From DZBG01 sp049241565 (lineage in GTDB: Bacteria; Bdellovibrionota; Bacteriovoracia; Bacteriovoracales; Bacteriovoracaceae), in NCBI GenBank assembly GCA_049241565.1, contig JBMLQL010000065.1, forward strand, positions 1 through 64,000: 64,000 bases of DNA, written 5' to 3'. This document shows positions 26,311-35,374 of this stretch, piece after piece. Position numbers and translations under genes: made by a program. Each line of letters opens with the position of its first letter. Position 1 is the stretch's first letter. The notes below the pieces were generated by a model. The model had not been told where the DNA came from and searched no databases. It worked only from the letters and a program-made list of their open reading frames with translations.

Positions 26311-27352
26311 TTAACTGGAGCTGGCCGCAATCTTCCGTTTCGGTGGATTGAAATTTTACCCCGACTCCAATTAGCCTTAAGGGACGAGGGTCTTGAGACC
26401 ATTTTTCTAAAAATAAATCCCAAAAATTGTTTGCTTCAAGAGGGAGTTGCCTCTCAATTGTCTTGGATTGAAAGTCGAAATATTTGATTTTGACGTAGAG
26501 ATTTTTAATGGTTCGGTCATGATAATCTTCCAGGGCCTCTTTGACTTCTTCAACCATTTCAGTGAAAAGAGGTTTAATCTCTTCGACGGATTCAAGATCT
26601 CGCTCAAAGGTTTGCTCGAGACTTAAACTTTTCCTTTCAAAATCCGTTTCAACTTCTCGCTCGTCAATGCCGCGACAGAAATCAAAAAGCAAGTCTCCCA
26701 TCTTTCCAAAAAGATGAATGAGATCATAGCGAGAATAGGCCTGAAGTTCGCCACAAGTTTTAATATTCATCTGGGCCAGACGCTCATTCATGACTTTGCC
26801 CACACCCCAGATTTTACCCACGGGAATCGTTTTAATCAGCTCATCGACTTTTTCAGGAGCACAAGTGAACTGGCCGTTAGGCTTTTTAAAATCACTGGCG
26901 AGTTTAGCGAGTAATTTATTAGAGGCAATTCCCGCTGAAGCGGTGAGACCAGTCTTCTCAAAAATACGTCGACGAATCTCAGCTGCGATAAGTGTAGCGG
27001 AATTGTTAAATTGCTCACAGTCTGTGACATCAAGATAAGCTTCATCAAGAGAGAGTGGTTCAATATGATCAGTAAATTCTTGGAAAATTTCTCTGACTTG
27101 AGCTGAGGCCAAAGAGTATTTTTCAAAATTAGGTCTGACGATAACTAATTTGGGACAAAGCTTGAGCGCGGTTTTAGTGGGCATGGCCCCTCTCACACCG
27201 TATTTACGGGCCTCGTAATTGGCCGTACATAAAACTCCACGACGATCCGACTTACCACCTACGGCCATAGGAACGTCTCGCAGTTCAGGACGATCCCTCA
27301 TCTCAACCGAGGCATAAAAGGCGTCCATATCAATGTGGATAATCTTCCGCAT
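26303..27352 (-). CDS. dinB: DNA polymerase IV
   Basis: The 349-residue Y-family polymerase shows the catalytic acids in HIDMDAFYASVE near residue 6 and PLSLDEAYLDVT near 102. It also has AGIASNKLLAKLASDFKKPNGQF of the palm/fingers and the little-finger domain after about 240. It carries out error-prone translesion synthesis. The length equals E. coli DinB. The C-terminus lacks an obvious beta-clamp motif beyond the terminal QLQLNV. ATG 27352 (MRKIIH) is preferred over a GTG two codons upstream. Confidence 0.96.
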   Translation of the reverse strand: MRKIIHIDMDAFYASVEMRDRPELRDVPMAVGGKSDRRGVLCTANYEARKYGVRGAMPTKTALKLCPKLVIVRPNFEKYSLASAQVREIFQEFTDHIEPLSLDEAYLDVTDCEQFNNSATLIAAEIRRRIFEKTGLTASAGIASNKLLAKLASDFKKPNGQFTCAPEKVDELIKTIPVGKIWGVGKVMNERLAQMNIKTCGELQAYSRYDLIHLFGKMGDLLFDFCRGIDEREVETDFERKSLSLEQTFERDLESVEEIKPLFTEMVEEVKEALEDYHDRTIKNLYVKIKYFDFQSKTIERQLPLEANNFWDLFLEKWSQDPRPLRLIGVGVKFQSTETEDCGQLQLNV

Positions 27353-27384
27353 GAACACATTGTACGGAAGATTTACGGAAAAGT

Positions 27385-27978
27385 CTAGTTGGTCTTATTC
27401 CAGGCATTAATGGCCTCAAAAACCCCTGATCGAATCATCGCCACTGAAATAGCCGCTAGCAGGAGGGCCGCAATTTTAGAGATGGCCGTTGTGCCATCTT
27501 TACCAAAAATACGTTTCACTTTTTCGGAATGTTTAAGCACGAGCCAGGCAATTCCAAAATTCAGGATGAGGGCGAGACCTGTGACAAAATAACCAAAAGC
27601 CGCGGCGTGGACAATAAGTGTGGTTAAGACTGCAGGACCTGCGATCAGTGGAACGGCCAGCGGAACAATTCCAGTTGAACCAGATGTATGATGGGCCTCA
27701 GCGTTTCCTGAGAGCTCAGCAAAGGCCATCAGAAGAAGAACCAAACCACCTGCAATTTTAAAATCAAAAATACCAATACCGAGATGATGGAAAACAGATT
27801 GGCCAGCGAACATAAAAAGAATAGAAACCATCGTGGCCACGATCATTGATTTGTTCACAATGGCCGTTCTCTCTTCCATGGTCATGCGATGAGTGAGGGA
27901 GAAATAAATAGGGACAGCACCAATGATATCGAGGGCCACAAACTGTGCAGTAAAGGTGGTGAGGAATTCTTTAATCAT
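27385..27978 (-). CDS. MarC-family integral membrane protein
   Basis: The 197-residue protein has six predicted transmembrane helices and the family pattern: AQFVALDIIGAVPIYFSLT near the start, AGGLVLLLMA near 80, and PLAVPLIAGPAVLTTLI near 108. MarC proteins are widespread inner-membrane proteins whose substrate is not established; a role in multiple antibiotic resistance was withdrawn. It precedes dinB by 32 bp on the same strand. Confidence 0.9.
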   Translation of the reverse strand: MIKEFLTTFTAQFVALDIIGAVPIYFSLTHRMTMEERTAIVNKSMIVATMVSILFMFAGQSVFHHLGIGIFDFKIAGGLVLLLMAFAELSGNAEAHHTSGSTGIVPLAVPLIAGPAVLTTLIVHAAAFGYFVTGLALILNFGIAWLVLKHSEKVKRIFGKDGTTAISKIAALLLAAISVAMIRSGVFEAINAWNKTN

Positions 27979-28050
27979 GGACCCTGCCTAAAGAAGGAGT
28001 TAACTTATTGAAATTATATTGTAAAAAAAACAGAAACTCAAAGTTAGAAT

Positions 28051-28078
28051 TTGACTTCTCCGCGATTCGAGATAAGAT
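28051..28078 (+). promoter_or_regulatory. Promoter for rho
   Basis: TTGACT (28051-28056), a 16-bp spacer and TAAGAT (28073-28078) precede the rho ATG at 28151 by about 70 bp. The leader contains no clear Shine-Dalgarno, only pyrimidine-rich sequence (CAATCCCCCTT), which would suit Rho autoregulation. Confidence 0.6.
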
Positions 28079-28150
28079 AACCTAAATCTATAATTACTGG
28101 TTGAAAAATCCTTTTCTTCATCCAAACAATCCCCCTTAACAAAAAAGTTT

Positions 28151-29512
28151 ATGGCAAAAAAAATTAGCAAAGCACCGTCTGACAGTTCAACTCAAACAGC
28201 AGTTGCAACTCCCCATCAACCTACTCAATCTACAACGAGTTCAACGCCTATTCTTGGAGATAGCATGCATCTTAATGATTTAAGAGAAAAAGACATTGAA
28301 GAACTTACGCGGATCGCGACTGAGTCTGAAATCGAGAACGCCGCTGGATTAAAAAAGCACGAACTCATCTTTGCTCTTCTTACAAAAAAATCAAAAGAGA
28401 ATGAGGAAATCTTCGGTGAAGGTGTTCTTGAGATTCTTCCAGATGGTTTTGGATTTTTAAGATCTCCTTCATATAACTACTTACCTGGCGCCGATGATAT
28501 TTATGTTTCTCCTTCGCAGATCCGTCGTTTCGGACTTCGTACAGGGGACACTATTGCGGGACAAATTCGCCCACCCAAAGAAGGGGAGAGATACTTCGCT
28601 CTTCTTAAAGTAAATCATATCAACTTTCAAGATCCAGAGAAGCACCGTCAAACGGTTCTCTTTGATAACTTAACTCCGCTTTATCCGAATAAAAAAATTA
28701 ATCTTGAGTCAAAGCCAAATGGTTATTCAACTCGAGTGATTGATCTTTTTGTTCCTCAAGGGTTTGGTCAGCGCTGTTTGATCGTGGCCCCACCTAAAGC
28801 GGGTAAGACTTACTTAATGCAAGATATCGCCAACGCGATTTCAGATAATCATCCAGAAGCTAAACTTATCGTTCTTCTGATTGATGAGCGTCCGGAAGAG
28901 GTAACAGATATGAAACGTAACGTTCGCGCGGAAGTTGTCTCTTCAACTTTCGATGAGCCAGCTACTCGTCACGTTCAGGTCGCAGAGATGGTTATCGAAA
29001 AAGCAAAACGTCTTGTTGAAGCAAAACAAGATGTGGTTATTCTTCTCGATTCAATCACTCGTCTTGCCCGTGCTTACAACACAGTTGTTCCACCGTCAGG
29101 AAAAATCCTCTCGGGTGGTGTGGATTCTAACGCCCTTCATAAGCCAAAGAGATTCTTCGGAGCTGCTCGTAATATTGAAAATGGTGGATCTCTCACAATT
29201 ATTGCTACCGCCCTTATCGATACAGGATCAAGAATGGATGAAGTTATCTTCGAAGAATTCAAAGGTACTGGTAATTCTGAAATCCAACTTGATAGAAAGC
29301 TTATGGAGAAACGAGTTTTCCCATGTCTTGATATCAATAAATCATCAACTCGTAAGGAAGACCTCCTTATGGATGATAAAGATCTTCAAAGAGTTTACGT
29401 TCTTCGTCGTGTACTCAACCCGATGAACACAATGGATTCAATGGAATTCATTTTAGAGCGTATTAAAGATACAAAAACAAACATCGCTTTCTTGGATAAA
29501 CTTAACTCGTAA
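28151..29512 (+). CDS. rho: Transcription termination factor Rho
   Basis: The 453-residue RNA-dependent ATPase/helicase has the RNA-binding cold-shock fold (GDGFGFLR-type DGFGFLRSPSYNYL, DIYVSPSQIRRFGLRTGD) and the P-loop APPKAGKTYL. It also has Walker B-like LIVLLIDERPEEV, the Q-loop SITRLARAYN and R-loop GAARNIENGGSLTI. From Met39 (ATG 28265, preceded by GGAG) it aligns end to end with E. coli Rho (419). The first 38 residues are a Ser/Thr/Gln-rich extension that is either genuine or an over-long call. Rho is followed directly by the DUF1385 gene (1-base overlap, TAATG). Confidence 0.98.
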   Translation: MAKKISKAPSDSSTQTAVATPHQPTQSTTSSTPILGDSMHLNDLREKDIEELTRIATESEIENAAGLKKHELIFALLTKKSKENEEIFGEGVLEILPDGFGFLRSPSYNYLPGADDIYVSPSQIRRFGLRTGDTIAGQIRPPKEGERYFALLKVNHINFQDPEKHRQTVLFDNLTPLYPNKKINLESKPNGYSTRVIDLFVPQGFGQRCLIVAPPKAGKTYLMQDIANAISDNHPEAKLIVLLIDERPEEVTDMKRNVRAEVVSSTFDEPATRHVQVAEMVIEKAKRLVEAKQDVVILLDSITRLARAYNTVVPPSGKILSGGVDSNALHKPKRFFGAARNIENGGSLTIIATALIDTGSRMDEVIFEEFKGTGNSEIQLDRKLMEKRVFPCLDINKSSTRKEDLLMDDKDLQRVYVLRRVLNPMNTMDSMEFILERIKDTKTNIAFLDKLNS

Positions 29513-30639
29513 TGAATATAAAACTGTTCAAAAAAATATCACTCCTCCTTGCTAAGCAGTACACCTCAATTGGCGGACAAGCCGTCATTGAGGGAGTCAT
29601 GATGAGATCTCCGAATGCTTTTGTTGTGGCCGTGAGAAAGCCTGATGGAAAGATTCGTCTTCGTCGTGATCAGTGGTATGGGCTTTCGCAAAAATTAAAT
29701 TTTCTGAAAAAGCCATTCCTCCGTGGAATTCTCATGCTGATTGAGACCATGGCCAATGGAATTGTTTCTCTAAACTACTCGGCCAATATTGCTATGGCCG
29801 AGGAAGAAAAAGAGAAGGCCTTAAAAAAAGGAAAAACTGAAGCTGAGTTTGAGGCTTCTCAAAAGAAAAAAGAAAAAGTCGATATCGGTACTTTTTTAAC
29901 GATGGCTGTTTCCATGCTTTTTGGAATTGGTCTTTTTGTTTTTCTTCCTCATACATTAAGTTTTTGGATTGGTGATCTCTTAGGACAAGGCTGGACTCTG
30001 GATAGTTTTGCCTTTCACGCTGTTGATGGTGTGATAAAAGGGATAATTTTTCTTCTTTATGTGTGGCTCATTGGTTTTATGCCAGATGTTTACCGTGTAT
30101 TTCAATATCATGGGGCTGAACACAAATCCATTGCCACTTTCGAAGCAGGAATGGATCTGACAGTGGAGAATGCAAGAAAGTTTACGACCCTTCATCCTCG
30201 CTGTGGAACATCTTTTGTTTTCTTTCTTATTTTTATTTCTATCGTTCTCTTCTCTGGTGTTTTTGCCATCGTCCCTATCGGGCAAGGGTTACCAACACTT
30301 CTTCGTCACGTCGTGGCCGTTCTTTTTAAAGTGGTCTTGATGTTGCCAGTGGCCGGGATTAGTTACGAGCTGATTAAAACAGCTGGTAAATGTTCTGATA
30401 CTTGGTGGGCCAAGATCATGAGTTACCCTGGAATGATGCTTCAAAAACTCACGACTAAAGAACCAGACGATGCTCAACTTGAAGTCGCTCTCACATCAAT
30501 TCGCGCCGTTCTCTTTCTTGAAGATAAATACAATCTTAAGGAAGCTCATCAAAAAGTGATTACTTTGGATGAGGTTGATATTGAGACTATTGCTGATATC
30601 GAAGTCACTAATTCAACACTAAAAGACTTTTTAGAATAA
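29512..30639 (+). CDS. DUF1385 (YqhQ-type) membrane protein
   Basis: The 375-residue protein starts with the family signature IGGQAVIEGVMMRSPNAF and has about four transmembrane helices between 125 and 290. Conserved polar motifs include VFQYHGAEHKSIATFEAG and TLHPRCGTSFVF, which could bind metal. Its biochemical role is not known. In many bacteria this gene lies between rho/rpmE and prfA, exactly as here except that rpmE is missing. Two conserved His/Cys motifs near the membrane face suggest an enzymatic function. Confidence 0.88.
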   Translation: MNIKLFKKISLLLAKQYTSIGGQAVIEGVMMRSPNAFVVAVRKPDGKIRLRRDQWYGLSQKLNFLKKPFLRGILMLIETMANGIVSLNYSANIAMAEEEKEKALKKGKTEAEFEASQKKKEKVDIGTFLTMAVSMLFGIGLFVFLPHTLSFWIGDLLGQGWTLDSFAFHAVDGVIKGIIFLLYVWLIGFMPDVYRVFQYHGAEHKSIATFEAGMDLTVENARKFTTLHPRCGTSFVFFLIFISIVLFSGVFAIVPIGQGLPTLLRHVVAVLFKVVLMLPVAGISYELIKTAGKCSDTWWAKIMSYPGMMLQKLTTKEPDDAQLEVALTSIRAVLFLEDKYNLKEAHQKVITLDEVDIETIADIEVTNSTLKDFLE

Positions 30640-30652
30640 CAAGGATTGCTTT

Positions 30653-31723
30653 GTGTTTAATAAACTAGACGCTGTGATTAGGCGCTATGAAATTTTAACG
30701 GAAAGACTTGGAGATCCGACTCTTTATGATCGTGCTCAAGAGTTGAGAGAAACGAATACTGAGCGCTCAAATATTGAACCCATCGTTAACAAGTACAAAG
30801 AATATAAAAAGCTTATTGCCGACATCGAAGGCAATAAAGACATCATTCATAATGAAAAAGATGAAGAGATGCGTGAGATGGCCAAGGAAGAGCTTTCAGA
30901 ACTTGAAAAAATGCTTCCTACGGTTGAGCATGATCTTAAACTTCTCCTTCTTCCTAAAGATCCCAATGATGATCGTAACGTAATGCTTGAAGTTCGCGCC
31001 GGGGCCGGTGGAGATGAAGCGAGTATTTTCGTGGGAGATATTTGGCGAATGTATCGCAACTATTTTGGAACAAAGGGATGGCGCGCTGATGTAGTGTCTC
31101 TTTCTGAAGGTGAGCGAGGAATTAAAGAAATTATCGTCAACGTTTCAGGAGATAAGGTTTATTCTCGAATGAAATATGAGTCTGGGGCCCACCGTGTTCA
31201 GCGTGTGCCAGATACTGAGGCCCAAGGACGAGTTCATACATCGACCATCACTGTGGCAGTGATGCCAGAAGCCGATGAAGTGGGCGATGTTGAACTTAAT
31301 ATGAATGAGATCCGTATTGATGTTTACCGTGCCGGTGGTTCAGGTGGACAGTCAGTAAACACGGCCGATTCAGCTGTTCGTTTAACTCACTTACCGACAG
31401 GTATTGTAGTGGCCATGCAGGATGAGAGATCGCAGTTAAAAAATAAAGATAAGGCCTTTAAGGTTTTAAAATCAAGAATTCTCGATCTTCGTATTCAAGA
31501 AGCTCATGCTAAAGAGGCTTCGATGAGAAAGGGGCTTGTAGGAACAGGAGATCGTTCTGAGCGTATCAGAACTTATAACTATCCTCAGGGACGTATTACT
31601 GATCACCGTATCAACTTCACAATTTATAATCTTGATTCATTTATGAATGGAGATATCGATTCTGTTCTGGATGCACTTATCGCTCATAACCAGGCCATCC
31701 TTCTCAAGGGAGAGGAAGAATAA
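30653..31723 (+). CDS. prfA: Peptide chain release factor 1
   Basis: The 356-residue class I release factor has the GGQ loop (YRAGGSGGQSVNTADS near 225) and the RF1-type region around 180-205 with HRVQRVPDTEAQGRVHTS. It terminates translation at UAA/UAG. It starts at GTG 30653, 7 nt after AAGGA. The length matches the family (about 360). It is followed by prmC, which methylates the GGQ glutamine. Confidence 0.97.
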   Translation: MFNKLDAVIRRYEILTERLGDPTLYDRAQELRETNTERSNIEPIVNKYKEYKKLIADIEGNKDIIHNEKDEEMREMAKEELSELEKMLPTVEHDLKLLLLPKDPNDDRNVMLEVRAGAGGDEASIFVGDIWRMYRNYFGTKGWRADVVSLSEGERGIKEIIVNVSGDKVYSRMKYESGAHRVQRVPDTEAQGRVHTSTITVAVMPEADEVGDVELNMNEIRIDVYRAGGSGGQSVNTADSAVRLTHLPTGIVVAMQDERSQLKNKDKAFKVLKSRILDLRIQEAHAKEASMRKGLVGTGDRSERIRTYNYPQGRITDHRINFTIYNLDSFMNGDIDSVLDALIAHNQAILLKGEEE

Positions 31724-31812
31724 AAACACTACGCTCGTTTTGGAGTGAGTTTTTTAAAAAGCACGAACTTCGCCTGCTTGAAGTTTATCCCGGTCTTCAA
31801 ATTAATCGTTTT

Positions 31813-32562
31813 ATGAAAGAAATAGCTGATCTAGTGGGGACATCACTAGATCAGAGTTTTTATGCGCTCCCTGAAGTCAATCTTGAAAAATTAGAAGAAG
31901 ATATTTTGGCCGGTATTCCTTTTGATTACCAGCGAGGGGAGTCGGAGTTTTTTGAGTCACGATTTTATGTGAATCAGCATGTCCTTATTCCTCGCCCAGA
32001 GACTGAGTTGCTCGTTGAGATGATTGTTCTTGAGCAGAAAAAAGAAAACCTTCTTATCGCTGATATTGGAACGGGGTCAGGATGTATTGCTCTCTCTCTT
32101 CTTTTTAAAAATCCTTCATGGAAAGCAAGCTTAATCGATCTTTCGGAGCATGCTTTAGAAGTGGCCCAAATCAATGCAAAAAATCTCAGACTGGCCCATC
32201 GTTGTGACTTCATCCTCTCCGATCGACTCCAAAAGGTGCCAGCTACCTTCCGGTTTGATGTGATTGTCTCTAATCCGCCTTATATTAAAGAATCCACTCA
32301 TCGCCATCTTGTTCATCAAAGCGTGAATAGTTATGAACCTCATATGGCCCTGTATTTAAAAGATGATGAGTATAAAAATTGGTTTGAAGTTTTATTTAAA
32401 CAAATTTTCTCGTCTCTAGCTGATAACGGTTACTTCTATATGGAAGGGCATGAGCTTGAGCTGCAAGAGCAGAAAAAGCAATTAGAGTTGATAGGTTTTC
32501 AATCGGTGAAGGTGATTCAAGACCTGACTGGGCGTGATCGGTTTCTCAAGGCCCAGAAATAA
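31813..32562 (+). CDS. prmC: Release factor glutamine methyltransferase, start codon unclear
   Basis: The 249-residue frame contains the SAM-binding DIGTGSGCIALSLL near residue 80 and the catalytic NPPY (VSNPPYIKES near 155), as in PrmC, which methylates the GGQ glutamine of RF1/RF2. The N-terminal helical domain is too short when started at ATG 31813, and no ribosome-binding site precedes that ATG. The same frame stays open upstream for about 43 codons, and the 30 codons from 31723 read as a plausible helix (KTLRSFWSEFFKKHELRLL). There is no ATG, GTG or TTG in that extension. An ATA at 31720, right after GGGAGAGGA and overlapping the prfA stop, is the best-placed candidate. The coordinates given are the conservative minimum. 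Confidence 0.9.
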   Translation: MKEIADLVGTSLDQSFYALPEVNLEKLEEDILAGIPFDYQRGESEFFESRFYVNQHVLIPRPETELLVEMIVLEQKKENLLIADIGTGSGCIALSLLFKNPSWKASLIDLSEHALEVAQINAKNLRLAHRCDFILSDRLQKVPATFRFDVIVSNPPYIKESTHRHLVHQSVNSYEPHMALYLKDDEYKNWFEVLFKQIFSSLADNGYFYMEGHELELQEQKKQLELIGFQSVKVIQDLTGRDRFLKAQK

Positions 32563-32571
32563 GGAGATTTT

Positions 32572-33903
32572 TTATATATTCGAAGAATCATCTTTTGTAA
32601 TCGATTCTTCGAATACTTTAAAATAATTGATAAGAGTGGTGTTGGTGTGTCTTTGAGTGAGTAGACTGCAGATCTGATTAATATTTTTTTTCCCGTCAAT
32701 TAACGCTTCATAAGCGATCTCTTGAGCTGCAAATATAGCAAGTGCTAAAGGAGAAATTTGAGGCGCAATTTTGCTAGGAAATCCAACTCCATTATAGGCC
32801 CCATGATGTTGTCTAATTAGTTTATCTGATTCAAATGGAACGTTTTTAGATTTAGCTGCTATTTCAGAGGCATCGAAAGCGTGTTTACTAATTTCTTTTT
32901 GAATTTCGACAGGGAGTTTTGCTAAATCCTCAGTGTTGCGTACATGAATATGTGAGCGATCCTTTAGAGTCATGTCGCAAAAAAGGCAAGCAAATACAAC
33001 TTTATTCACTGGATCTTGTCCTGCTGCAGGAATATTTTGGACAATCCTGACTGCAATGATACTTGAAAGCTCCGCAAAACGGAATCGGAAGCCTAAGTCA
33101 TCATTACTCCTTAAGCGGAGTATGTAGTCCCTCAATAGAGTATTTTCCTTTATCGCATCTTCAGCAATTTTTTCAATAATGGCCGTCACAACTTGAATGA
33201 CCTTGGCTGGAAACCCAAGCTTACTCGCAAGCTCCCTGGTTGTATGATAAACTTCATTGTTTGATTGTAGTTTTTCTTCAATATTGGAATAGTCTTTCTC
33301 CACCTTGTTAATCATTCCATTAATCAAAAGTGCCGTAAAATCTTTGTTTTCAGATTTTAAGAAGTAGACTTCTTCATAATTTTTATTCAGAAAATCCAGA
33401 ACTTTTTCACGATTAATTTCTTCATCTTTACTGAGGATTTTGTTTTTTAAACTGTTTTTAATATAAAAAGCACATGGAGCAAACTTAAAATGAGTCAGTG
33501 ACATTAATGGTACGGATAAAAGCTCTGTCTCTTTATTGACTTCATTAACTAAATCATTTGTTTTCATAAAAAATGTGGAAAATGTATTTTTAAAATCCTC
33601 TATCTTTTGATGAGAGAGCTGCAGGTAATGATCGCATTTAATCGATTGAGGCTTACTTGAGTTTGTTTTATTAATTTCAAGTATTTTTTTAACTTGAGTC
33701 TCTCTAGAGTTGAGCGCATTAATTATTTCTAAATCAACTTCACAGATAATCACAGCCTCTAAATCATCAAACATGCTAGTGATTGTAATAAAGTATTCAG
33801 ATGAGTCTGTAATAACTGGTATCGTATCTGTTAAGTTTTTAATCTCATTTTCAAGAAATGATTTAAGAGATTCATCTTTAGTAAAGATAATAAGTTGATT
33901 CAT
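32572..33903 (-). CDS. Degenerate HD-GYP-like signalling protein
   Basis: The 443-residue protein has an N-terminal receiver-like alpha/beta region (about 1-110, no clear phosphoacceptor) and a C-terminal half resembling HD-GYP c-di-GMP phosphodiesterases. FACLFCDMTLKDRS stands where LLHDIGK is expected, HAFDASEIA where HP.xGAEIL is expected, and QHHGAYNGVGFP where HHERxDGxGYP is expected, followed by LALAIFAAQEIAYEALIDG. The metal-binding His of the HD pair is Cys and GYP reads GFP, so activity is doubtful. It sits alone on the minus strand between prmC and murA, genes usually adjacent, and is more Lys/Asn/Ile-rich than its neighbours. Confidence 0.75.
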   Translation of the reverse strand: MNQLIIFTKDESLKSFLENEIKNLTDTIPVITDSSEYFITITSMFDDLEAVIICEVDLEIINALNSRETQVKKILEINKTNSSKPQSIKCDHYLQLSHQKIEDFKNTFSTFFMKTNDLVNEVNKETELLSVPLMSLTHFKFAPCAFYIKNSLKNKILSKDEEINREKVLDFLNKNYEEVYFLKSENKDFTALLINGMINKVEKDYSNIEEKLQSNNEVYHTTRELASKLGFPAKVIQVVTAIIEKIAEDAIKENTLLRDYILRLRSNDDLGFRFRFAELSSIIAVRIVQNIPAAGQDPVNKVVFACLFCDMTLKDRSHIHVRNTEDLAKLPVEIQKEISKHAFDASEIAAKSKNVPFESDKLIRQHHGAYNGVGFPSKIAPQISPLALAIFAAQEIAYEALIDGKKNINQICSLLTQRHTNTTLINYFKVFEESITKDDSSNI

Positions 33904-33963
33904 AGATAGATATTATCTTATGTTAAGTCGCTAGAGTGAAGCTAAACTCAACAATTAGTTATC

Positions 33964-34051
33964 AAAAAGGTGGGATCTTGATCGCTGCGCTCAGGTACTC
34001 CTGTTGATATTTCCTCTTATGCCTTTATTTTTATTTTAACACCCACCTTTT
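33964..34051 (+). other. Structured non-coding stretch in the murA leader
   Basis: In the 201-bp gap before murA, AAAAGGTGGG (33965-33974) is perfectly complementary to CCCACCTTTT (34042-34051). It encloses 67 nt that hold a CAGG-TACT-CCTG hairpin (33992-34003) and a GC-rich core amid AT-rich flanks. This could be a structured leader or a small RNA. I do not recognise a known RNA family, and no promoter is obvious. Confidence 0.4.
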
Positions 34052-34104
34052 CGAGAAGGGTAATTTAACTAGATAATAAGCTTAAAATTAGCGGAAGGAA
34101 TATT

Positions 34105-35370
34105 ATGGATAAGTTACTCGTTCAAGGTCCTTGTGAACTCAAAGGTTCAGTTCATATCTCGTCGGCCAAAAATGCAACTCTTCCTATTCTTGTGGCGGCC
34201 CTTGTTTGTCCTTATCCTGTGAAGTTTGTAGGAATTCCTGATCTCATGGATGTAGGAACGATTATTAAACTTTTGGAAAGTATGGGTGTGAAAGTTTCCG
34301 AAAATGGAGACGAGCTTACTCTTGATGCGACAACTTTAGAAAATCAACATGCCGATTATAGTCTTGTTAAAACCATGCGCGCTTCTGTTCTTGTTTTAGG
34401 GCCACTTCTAGCGCGTTTTGGGGTGGCCTCTGTTTCTCTTCCTGGTGGGTGTGCTATTGGGGCAAGACCCGTAGATATTCACTTAATGGGACTAGAAAAA
34501 ATGGGAGCAGAAATTCAAATTGAAAATGGATATATCAAGGCCCGTGCCCATAAGCTTAAGGGTGCAGTAATTAAACTTCCTTTTCCAAGTGTGGGGGCCA
34601 CAGAGAATTTGATGATGGCCGCAGTTCTTGCTGACGGTCAAACTATCATTGAAAATGCAGCCATGGAGCCGGAGATTGATGATCTCGCTCATTTTTTAAT
34701 CTCTCAAGGAGTGAAGATCGAAGGTGAAGGAACATCACGTATTATTATTCATGGAACAGATATTAAAGATCTCAAACCCCAAGTGAAGCCTTACCGTGTA
34801 ATTGGGGATCGTATTGAAGCCGCGACTTTTATTATTGCGGCCTTGATGAGCGGAGGAGAGGTTAAGGTTGAAGGTTTTAACCCTGAGCACCTCTCGTTTG
34901 TGCTTGAGACGCTAGAAAAAATGGGAGCGAAATTTACGGTTGGCCCTGATTATGTTCAGGTTCATCGTGGTCCGCGTTTAAAAGGTTGTGTGGTTGAGAC
35001 GGCACCTTATCCAGGTTTTCCAACTGACATTCAGGCGCAGATGATGGCCTTGATGAGTATCTCGAGCGGTAACTCAATCATGACAGAAACAATTTTTGAA
35101 AACCGTTTTATGCATGTTCCGGAAATGAGTCGTATGGGAACAAAAATTACTCTCAATGGAAATTCAGCCTTGATTGAAGGTGTCGAGTCTTTAGGGAGTG
35201 CGCCTGTTATGTGTACGGATCTTCGTGCCTCAGCAGCTCTTATTCTTTGTGCTCTTATTAGTTCGGGTGAAACAGAGATTCACCGTGTTTACCACCTTGA
35301 TCGTGGTTATGAAAAGATTGATGAGAAACTTACTAATCTAGGCGCTAAAATTAGACGAGTAAAAGGATAA
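34105..35370 (+). CDS. murA: UDP-N-acetylglucosamine 1-carboxyvinyltransferase
   Basis: The 421-residue enzyme catalyses the first committed step of peptidoglycan synthesis, transferring enolpyruvate to UDP-GlcNAc. Visible motifs: SSAKNATLPILVAAL near 20 (catalytic Lys-Asn), MRASVLVLGPLLARFG near 90, the catalytic loop LPGGCAIGARPVDIH with its Cys near 115 (fosfomycin target present), GATENLMMAAVLADG near 165 and the late TDLRASAALILCAL. The length equals E. coli MurA (419). ATG 34105 follows AAGGAA. The HIT gene follows within 4 bases. Confidence 0.98.
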   Translation: MDKLLVQGPCELKGSVHISSAKNATLPILVAALVCPYPVKFVGIPDLMDVGTIIKLLESMGVKVSENGDELTLDATTLENQHADYSLVKTMRASVLVLGPLLARFGVASVSLPGGCAIGARPVDIHLMGLEKMGAEIQIENGYIKARAHKLKGAVIKLPFPSVGATENLMMAAVLADGQTIIENAAMEPEIDDLAHFLISQGVKIEGEGTSRIIIHGTDIKDLKPQVKPYRVIGDRIEAATFIIAALMSGGEVKVEGFNPEHLSFVLETLEKMGAKFTVGPDYVQVHRGPRLKGCVVETAPYPGFPTDIQAQMMALMSISSGNSIMTETIFENRFMHVPEMSRMGTKITLNGNSALIEGVESLGSAPVMCTDLRASAALILCALISSGETEIHRVYHLDRGYEKIDEKLTNLGAKIRRVKG

Positions 35371-35374
35371 GTTT

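Noticed and set aside
33904..34104. 6S RNA or SRP RNA in the murA leader
   Set aside because: The long-range stem is suggestive, but none of the conserved internal sequence of those RNAs is recognisable.
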